Shown: in pieces, positions 35,303 through 41,615 of the stretch
How positions within the stretch are numbered: the first letter of the stretch is position 1
Layout of the letters: each line of letters begins with the position of its first letter
DNA from: an uncultured Bacteroidales bacterium
Lineage (GTDB): Bacteria > Bacteroidota > Bacteroidia > Bacteroidales > F082
DNA: 41,615 nucleotides
NCBI GenBank assembly: GCA_947164955.1
Contig: CAMUYT010000006.1
Location: 1 to 41,615 of the forward strand
Direction of reading: 5' to 3'
Made by a program: the position numbers and the translations under genes
The notes under the pieces: generated by a model
Seen by the model: the letters and a program-made list of their open reading frames with translations, nothing else
Databases searched by the model: none
What the model was told of the DNA's origin: nothing

Positions 35303-37948
35303 TTATTCTTTGACCACTTTAGTGATGGCTCTTGCTCCGTTTTTGTTGCTGGCGATCAAGAAATAAACCCCGTTTTCGAGGTCGCTCAAGTCGATGGCGT
35401 TGGTTTCTTTGGCTCGCAAAACCAACTGACCTAAGAGGTTGCGCACTTCGATGGCTTCAATGCATTCCGCCTCGATGTGCAGAAGTCCTTCGGTCGGGTT
35501 GGGCCAAACGCTTACATTATCGTTGTTCTCTGTTTCCGAGATGCTCAATAAAACATCAAGTGTGAGGCCGATGACGCTGTCGCAATCGTGGCCTTCAATG
35601 GATTGGGTATAGTAACCAGGCTCGGTCAGGGGACGGCTGAAGAACCAGTAGGGGAAATCGCTTTCGTAAAGCACATCCTCGATCTTGGTGAGGGAGGCGC
35701 AACTCTCAACAGCGCCAATGTCGACGCGACCTTTCTGAAGACGTGGGTTGCCGTAAATATCAGTGTTGCCCAATCCCGTGGTGTTGGGCTTGCCCGCATT
35801 GAGGCAGATGCTGCGCGGTCCGACGCTCCAATCGTTATTGTGGTAGTCGGCTCCGGCTCCACCTGCAGGATGGATGAAACGGACAAAAACGCCTGGCTCG
35901 CTACCGTTGTTGGCCGCTGGCAAGTCGATGTTCTCGGTACCTTCAACGCCACCTTGCACGGCGCAATACTCGTAGTCGCTCACGCCGTCCGTCTGGCTCG
36001 GCTGACCGTTGGCCACATTACCCCAAAGGATGCAGTTGTAGTATTTGTTGTGGCGCTCCTCGTGGTAGACACCGCCGATGCTTTCCGTGGCGAGGTTCAT
36101 CACGAAGTTGCAGTTGTAGGCCGTGAATTTGCCTCGGGCGTACATGCCGCCGGCTTCCTTGGCCGTATTGTTGGCGAAGATGCAGTTCTTGAAGGTCGGC
36201 TCGGTATTATTATAAAGGTATAGGCCGCCGCCCTTGGTTGTCGCGGTGTTGTTGCTAATGCAGCAGTTGGAGTAGGTCGCCCCGATGCGGTCGCACACGC
36301 CGCCGCCCATTGAGGCGCTGTTGTCGGTGATGGTACATTTGGTGAGGTTGACTTTGGCTGTGCCGCCCGTCGAGTTGATGTAGACGCCGCCGCCGAACAT
36401 GGTGGCGGCATTGCTGACGATGTTGCAATTCGAAAGCGTGACATAATTATTAAGGTAGGCGCCTGCGCCGCTGCCTGCCGCACCGTTTTGGATGGTGAAA
36501 CCGTCCCAGATGGCCTCCCTGCCTGAGCTGAAGGCTTGGCTTTGCAGCAATACGCGTCTTTCGCCTTGTCCGTCGAGGATGGTAGCGTTCTTGTCGAAGT
36601 CGCGGAGCGAGAGGTCGTAGTCGGGGGCTTCGTCGCCGTTGAAACTGCCGTAGATGCGGTTGCTCTCCGAGATGTTGAAAGCGCCTTCTGGGTCGGTGAT
36701 GTCGCCATAGTAGGTGCCTTTTTTCACCCAAACCTTGGTGCCACCGCCTCTCGAAAGGGCAGTGGCGTATTGCAGCTTGTTGGTTGCGTTTTCCCACGAG
36801 GAGCCGTCGCCCGTGCCGTCGGCACTGACGTATATGATGCCGTCGGCGCTAGCTTGGATGTTCATCGGCACCATGTTAGTCACAACGGCCTGGCCTTGGT
36901 TGAAGCCGTTCACATCGTATGTGGTGTAGAAGGCATCGCCGCTGCCGCTCCAGCCGAAGTTGAAGTGGAAGCAGTCGTTGTCATCGTAGCCGTCGCAAAC
37001 GAAGGCGTGTCCACTATCGCCGTTAGCCCCGCTATAATACATGGGATGCCCTTGGTCGAGTTCTGCCCTCAGCATAGCGTTCCAAGCCTCTTGGTTGTAC
37101 GCAGTCTTCTCGCGGTATTTTGCGCCACAGTAGCCGAAATAGGAACGCACGGCGGTTTCCACGTCGCGCGACTGCGCACCGCTGCCCGAAGCCGAATAGT
37201 TCATGTTGACGCTCACGCCGCAGTGGTACATCAGCGTGGCCACGGCGTCGTTGTGGCTCCATACCTCGTTGGGCATCTCGTCCCAATGGTAGGTGGTGGC
37301 ACCGAAGTTGGCGCTCTGCTCGCCATATTGGCTATGGACGTAACTATGTGACCCAAAACCTGTAGCTGGATAGTCCCAGAACTTCATAACCTGGGCCATG
37401 GCGCAGGCTACGCAGCCCGCGTAGACGTGTCCGCACGGTCCGCCCCACCATCCGCCGCCCGAGGTTGCCGGACAATATTCATTATAATAACAGTCCTGGT
37501 TCCAGCGTGTGCTGACCAATGGGTTGACCGTTGTTGCGTTCTTGGCTCCAAAAACACCTCTTTCGGCTTCTTCCCATTGCCGTTTGACGTCGGCCTCGGG
37601 CGCAATGCCGTTGGCGACGGCGAAATCGATCATCTCGCCATAGTGGTTGATCCAGGAGGCCACATTGTCGGGCGCATCGGTCATGTCGGGGAAGTTGCCT
37701 TGGTCCGACCAGCCGATGACAGGAGGCAGTACGGTATTGCCCGAAACGATAACAAAGCCTTGTGTGCCAATGTTGTAGACATAGATTTGGTTAGCCGACA
37801 CCAACTGAACCTCTTGCGAGTTGAAAGCGCGTGTGGCCGTGAATGCCGTGGCGATTTGACGGGCTTGCGATTCGGTGATGGCCGTTTGTGAAAATGACGT
37901 AAATGCTATTGCGAAAAGCAGTGTTAGGAATAGTGATAGCTTTTTCAT
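35303..37948 (-). CDS. C10-family (streptopain-like) cysteine protease fused to right-handed beta-helix and T9SS type-A sorting domain
   Basis: GGPCGHVYAGCVACAMAQVMKFWDYP; SGHAFVCDGYDDNDCFHFNFGWSG; repeats GGGVYINS, GGGLYLYNN, AGGMYARG; C-terminal VWPNPTEGLLHIEAE...GVYFLIASNKNGARAITKVVKE. Confidence 0.88.
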   Translation of the reverse strand: MKKLSLFLTLLFAIAFTSFSQTAITESQARQIATAFTATRAFNSQEVQLVSANQIYVYNIGTQGFVIVSGNTVLPPVIGWSDQGNFPDMTDAPDNVASWINHYGEMIDFAVANGIAPEADVKRQWEEAERGVFGAKNATTVNPLVSTRWNQDCYYNEYCPATSGGGWWGGPCGHVYAGCVACAMAQVMKFWDYPATGFGSHSYVHSQYGEQSANFGATTYHWDEMPNEVWSHNDAVATLMYHCGVSVNMNYSASGSGAQSRDVETAVRSYFGYCGAKYREKTAYNQEAWNAMLRAELDQGHPMYYSGANGDSGHAFVCDGYDDNDCFHFNFGWSGSGDAFYTTYDVNGFNQGQAVVTNMVPMNIQASADGIIYVSADGTGDGSSWENATNKLQYATALSRGGGTKVWVKKGTYYGDITDPEGAFNISESNRIYGSFNGDEAPDYDLSLRDFDKNATILDGQGERRVLLQSQAFSSGREAIWDGFTIQNGAAGSGAGAYLNNYVTLSNCNIVSNAATMFGGGVYINSTGGTAKVNLTKCTITDNSASMGGGVCDRIGATYSNCCISNNTATTKGGGLYLYNNTEPTFKNCIFANNTAKEAGGMYARGKFTAYNCNFVMNLATESIGGVYHEERHNKYYNCILWGNVANGQPSQTDGVSDYEYCAVQGGVEGTENIDLPAANNGSEPGVFVRFIHPAGGAGADYHNNDWSVGPRSICLNAGKPNTTGLGNTDIYGNPRLQKGRVDIGAVESCASLTKIEDVLYESDFPYWFFSRPLTEPGYYTQSIEGHDCDSVIGLTLDVLLSISETENNDNVSVWPNPTEGLLHIEAECIEAIEVRNLLGQLVLRAKETNAIDLSDLENGVYFLIASNKNGARAITKVVKE

Positions 37949-37967
37949 AGAATTGAAAATTTGGCGG

Positions 37968-37975
37968 CAAAGATA
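37968..37975 (-). promoter_or_regulatory. Putative -7 box (TATCTTTG on minus strand) for the C10 protease gene
   Basis: caaagata on plus strand about 20 nt upstream of the minus-strand ATG. Confidence 0.45.
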
Positions 37976-38217
37976 GTGAGTTGTTTTGGATATTGACGCA
38001 AAAAAGTAGGGCAGGTGGAATGAAAGTCAGTTGTGGAGTTATGCCTACCGCAGAAAAGACGGTGTTTTCGTGGTGCTGATTGGGTGCTTGAAGAACTGAT
38101 GCGAGGCCGAAAAGTGGAAAAACTGTGAACTTGTACCGCGATATGGGACAGGTGACTTCTTATTTTGCAACGTAAAATGATGAAAATGTAATTATTCATG
38201 CAGCCAGATGCTAAGGA

Positions 38218-38261
38218 GTCCTGAAAGGACGACAATACGTTATCGGGCGATTTCAATCCCC
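38218..38261. repeat. Putative REP-like palindromic element
   Basis: gtcctgaaaggac palindrome followed by cggg-N10-cccg stem. Confidence 0.45.
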
Positions 38262-38446
38262 GCAGATGAAGTTGTCTATTTTTACAACGTTGAGGCGTGT
38301 TTTTTCGGGGAATAAATTGCCCCGTTCATGACAATTTAATCATTGAAAAGTACTCGCTGTAAAAAAAAGTTTGTAAATCGTTTTCTTGTTTTGTTGATTT
38401 TCAAATTTTTACGAAGTAATAAATTTGTAATCAAAGGTTTGATGCC

Positions 38447-38475
38447 TTTGACGATGCTTTATTTCTGTATTTTTG
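38447..38475 (+). promoter_or_regulatory. Putative promoter for the 38505 OM-barrel gene
   Basis: TTTG(38447-38450)-N17-TATTTTTG(38468-38475); preceded by hairpin tcaaagg-tttgatg-cctttga. Confidence 0.45.
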
Positions 38476-38504
38476 TGGCAGAAATCATAAAATGAAACAC
38501 AGTC

Positions 38505-39692
38505 ATGAAAAAAAGTGTCTTACTGATTATGTCGTTATGGCTAGCAATGATTGCCTTGTCGGGGCAACAGCCATTTCATAAAGCAGGTGAAATCGACTTG
38601 CAACTTGGCGTATCGGCAGCCATGGGAAACCAAAGGGCTCCTGTGTATGTGTTTGCTGCCAGTCCTGTCGGTCTTTATCGCATTACGCCAAAACTCAGCC
38701 TTGGTTTGGGCACTGAGTTGATTGCCACCACGGGTATTGGCATGGTCTATTATGAGAAATTACGCTATGCCGTGCCGGTTTTCCTCGATCTGAAGTATGA
38801 CTTCAGGAACATGCCGAAAGACAAGCCCGTATGTCCTTTCATTGAGTTGCGCGGCGGTTTTATGCTGCCTTTCTGGATGCAAAAAGATATTGGATATCAA
38901 AATATTGATGGCTATTACACCACGGTGGCCTTAGGTTGCTCGGCTTATCATTCCAATTTCAGCTTGGGTCTCATGATGTATGATTATTCCAACTATCATA
39001 CAAGATATCAATCGAGGGCGGTGGAAGTGAGCTTGTTCATGCGCTATGCCTATAATTTTCGCCTTTCGGACAAGTTGGTACGCGAGCCACAAGAGCGTGT
39101 CAAAGAGCCTGAACAAGTGGAAAAAGGTGCTATGCGGCTTCACGTGTATGGCAATATTGGACTCTTCGATCCAATTGTGTGCATTGGGTACCATAAAGCC
39201 CCGTTTCATTTGGCCGCAGGCGCGATGCTGGAATACCGTTTCAACCGTTGGCTAAGTGCGGGTATTGGCACCGATGTTCATTTTAGCTACGGATTTAATA
39301 ACGGGGGGCTTATCTTCTCTTACTTGGACTTCGAAAACCTGTCAGCCTCTTTGCCTATCTATGGCGATGTGAGGTTCACGTTGGGGAAACGTTATGTGCG
39401 CCCCTTCTTCGATTTGCGCGGTGGTTATTCCATTCCATTGAATACGGTGGAGACATCGAAACGATATGTGCATGACCCAAATTTCCTTTTGAGGGGAACG
39501 GTTAGGGCTGAAGGACTGTATTTTGGCAGTGCTTTCGGTCTGTCATTCGGGCCTTCGGAACTCAGTTTTGGGTTCACTGACATGGGTCTGCGAGGCCAAC
39601 AGACAAATGTGGAAACAGGAGAAATCAGTGGCATAAAAACCCACATGGTCAATTTCCATTTGAGGTATGCGTATAAATTTAAAATCAAATAG
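38505..39692 (+). CDS. Outer-membrane beta-barrel protein with two homologous halves
   Basis: Signal peptide; CPFIELRGGFMLPF in the first half and RPFFDLRGGYSIPL in the second; ends LRYAYKFKIK. Confidence 0.72.
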   Translation: MKKSVLLIMSLWLAMIALSGQQPFHKAGEIDLQLGVSAAMGNQRAPVYVFAASPVGLYRITPKLSLGLGTELIATTGIGMVYYEKLRYAVPVFLDLKYDFRNMPKDKPVCPFIELRGGFMLPFWMQKDIGYQNIDGYYTTVALGCSAYHSNFSLGLMMYDYSNYHTRYQSRAVEVSLFMRYAYNFRLSDKLVREPQERVKEPEQVEKGAMRLHVYGNIGLFDPIVCIGYHKAPFHLAAGAMLEYRFNRWLSAGIGTDVHFSYGFNNGGLIFSYLDFENLSASLPIYGDVRFTLGKRYVRPFFDLRGGYSIPLNTVETSKRYVHDPNFLLRGTVRAEGLYFGSAFGLSFGPSELSFGFTDMGLRGQQTNVETGEISGIKTHMVNFHLRYAYKFKIK

Positions 39693-39736
39693 ATAGATTT
39701 TTTGTTGGAGTCTTAGTAACCAAACGAAAAAATTCG

Positions 39737-39744
39737 TATTTTTG
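39737..39744 (+). promoter_or_regulatory. Putative thrS -7 box TATTTTTG
   Basis: TAnnTTTG match 28 nt upstream of ATG 39772. Confidence 0.5.
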
Positions 39745-39771
39745 CCGCCGTTTTCAAAAGAATCATCACTT

Positions 39772-41615
39772 ATGATTAACATAACCTTCCCTGACCAGAG
39801 TGTCAGACAGTATGAAGCCGGCGTTACGCCGTTGGACATCGCCAAGAGTCTGAGCGAAGGCTTGGCCCGTAACGTGCTGGTAGCCAAAGTGAACGGAATG
39901 AAATGGGATGCCATGCGCCCCATCAACGAGGATGCCACCATCCAGCTCTTCACTTGGGACGATCCCGAAGGCAAGGACGCCTTCTGGCATTCGTCGGCCC
40001 ACCTGATGGCCGAAGCCATCGAAGCCTTGTATAAAGGTGTGAAGTTCGGTATCGGCCCTTCCATCGACAACGGATTCTATTATGACATCGACACAGGCGA
40101 CATCACCCTGACCGAAGCCGACCTCACCGCTATCGAGAAGAAGATGCTCGAACTGGCCCGCGAGAAGCAGACCTTCGAGCGTATCGATGTGAGCAAGGCC
40201 GAAGCCTTGAAGTACTTCACCGAGAAAGGCGACGAGTACAAGGTGGAGCTGATCAACGAATTGGAAGACGGCACCATCACCTATTATAAAAATGGCGCCT
40301 TCACCGACCTCTGCCGCGGACCGCACATCCCCAACACGGGCGTCATCAAGGCCGTGAAGCTGACTTCGTTGGCTGGTGCCTACTGGCGTGGCGACGAGAA
40401 GCGCAAACAACTCACCCGCGTCTATGGCATCACCTTCCCGAAGCAAAAGGAACTCGATGAGTACCTCGTGCTGCTCGAAGAAGCCAAGAAACGCGACCAC
40501 CGCAAGCTGGGCCGCGAGTTGGAACTCTTCATGTTCAGCGACACCGTGGGCAAGGGCCTACCGATTTGGCTGCCCAAGGGCACCGAGTTGCGCCTGCGCT
40601 TGCAAGAGTATCTGACCAAGATCCAAAAGGAGTATGGTTATGAACAGGTTATTACACCTCACATTGGTGGCAAACAACTCTATGTGACTTCGGGTCACTG
40701 GGACCACTATGGCGCCGACAGCTTCCGCCCCATCACCACACCGGAAGAAGGGGAGGAGTACCTGCTGAAACCCATGAACTGCCCTCACCACTGCATGATC
40801 TTCAAGTGGAAGCCGCGTTCATATAAGGACCTGCCTTTCCGCTGCGCTGAGTTCGGCACGGTGTATCGTTACGAGCAGAGCGGTGAATTGCACGGCTTAA
40901 CCCGTGTGCGTTCGTTCACCCAAGATGATGCCCACATCTTCTGCCGTCCCGACCAGGTGAAGGAAGAGTTCATCCGCGTGATGGAAATCATCGAAATCAT
41001 CTTCAAAGCCCTTGACTTCAAGAACTTTGAGGCACAAATATCGCTCCGCGACCCCAACGACCACGAGAAATATGTGGGCACGGACGAAAACTGGGCCAAG
41101 GCCGAGGCCGCCATTCAGGAGGCATGCGCCGAGAAGGGCCTGCCCGTCCATGTGGAATACGGCGAAGCCGCTTTCTATGGACCGAAGCTCGACTTCATGG
41201 TAAAGGACGCCCTGGGCCGCAAGTGGCAGTTGGGCACGATTCAGGTGGACTACAACCTGCCTGAGCGTTTCGACCTGACTTACATCGGTGCCGACAATGA
41301 GAAACATCGCCCCGTGATGGTTCACCGCGCCCCATTCGGCTCGATGGAACGTTTTGTGGCCGTTTTGCTGGAGCATTGCGCTGGAGAATTCCCGCTTTGG
41401 CTGGCTCCCGACCAGGTGATTATCCTCCCCGTGAGCGAAAAATACCTCGATTTTGCGAAAAATTTGCAATCGTATCTGAAAAAGTCCGATATTCGCGCCC
41501 TCATTGACGAGCGTAACGAGAAGATCGGTCGCAAGATTCGCGATGCCGAAATGAAGAAATATCCTTACATGCTCATCGTGGGCGAGAAGGAAGCGACTGA
41601 AAATCAAGTCTCTGT
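39772..41615 (+). CDS. thrS: Threonyl-tRNA synthetase (3' truncated by window)
   Basis: [42 protein letters not shown] (TGS); [61 protein letters not shown]-like motif 2. Missing from the ORF track because it has no stop in the window. Confidence 0.97.
   Translation, partial: MINITFPDQSVRQYEAGVTPLDIAKSLSEGLARNVLVAKVNGMKWDAMRPINEDATIQLFTWDDPEGKDAFWHSSAHLMAEAIEALYKGVKFGIGPSIDNGFYYDIDTGDITLTEADLTAIEKKMLELAREKQTFERIDVSKAEALKYFTEKGDEYKVELINELEDGTITYYKNGAFTDLCRGPHIPNTGVIKAVKLTSLAGAYWRGDEKRKQLTRVYGITFPKQKELDEYLVLLEEAKKRDHRKLGRELELFMFSDTVGKGLPIWLPKGTELRLRLQEYLTKIQKEYGYEQVITPHIGGKQLYVTSGHWDHYGADSFRPITTPEEGEEYLLKPMNCPHHCMIFKWKPRSYKDLPFRCAEFGTVYRYEQSGELHGLTRVRSFTQDDAHIFCRPDQVKEEFIRVMEIIEIIFKALDFKNFEAQISLRDPNDHEKYVGTDENWAKAEAAIQEACAEKGLPVHVEYGEAAFYGPKLDFMVKDALGRKWQLGTIQVDYNLPERFDLTYIGADNEKHRPVMVHRAPFGSMERFVAVLLEHCAGEFPLWLAPDQVIILPVSEKYLDFAKNLQSYLKKSDIRALIDERNEKIGRKIRDAEMKKYPYMLIVGEKEATENQVS

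Noticed and set aside
36536-37351. 271-aa plus-strand ORF opposite the C10 protease gene
   Set aside because: Antisense shadow with Val/Ala-rich composition and no motif.
39766-40500. 244-aa minus-strand ORF at the start of thrS
   Set aside because: The plus strand encodes a complete TGS/editing-domain ThrS N-terminus; the ORF track simply omits thrS because it is truncated by the window.

Overview
Contiguous stretch of a Bacteroidales-like chromosome. The assignment rests on type IX secretion (T9SS) type-A C-terminal sorting domains, TAnnTTTG-type promoters and the gene families present. Housekeeping genes are: gdhA (3' end), a NUDIX hydrolase, a ~920-aa type IIA topoisomerase A subunit, cdaA (c-di-AMP synthase), folP, tpiA, prmA, dnaN, ATP-dependent pckA, msrA and thrS (3'-truncated, so absent from the ORF track). 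Between them are envelope and secretion genes: two neighbouring large modular T9SS cargo proteins; a possible operon of T9SS cargo, lipoprotein, OM barrel, BatA/VWA-like protein and LMW protein tyrosine phosphatase; an esterase-LysM fusion; a 1557-aa secreted protein of unknown function; a C10 protease/beta-helix/T9SS fusion; and an internally duplicated OM barrel. No tRNA, rRNA, CRISPR array, prophage or transposase gene was recognised. Non-coding signals include a dispersed repeat inside a topoisomerase coding region, two palindromic repeat elements, repeated AT-rich leaders, bidirectional terminators and Bacteroidetes-type promoters. I saw no unambiguous new defence or mobile system. The best leads for new biology are the 1557-aa protein, the 5.7-12.2 kb envelope operon, the AT-rich N-terminal domain of the first T9SS protein, and the protease/beta-helix fusion. 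All calls are from reading the sequence; no database search was run.
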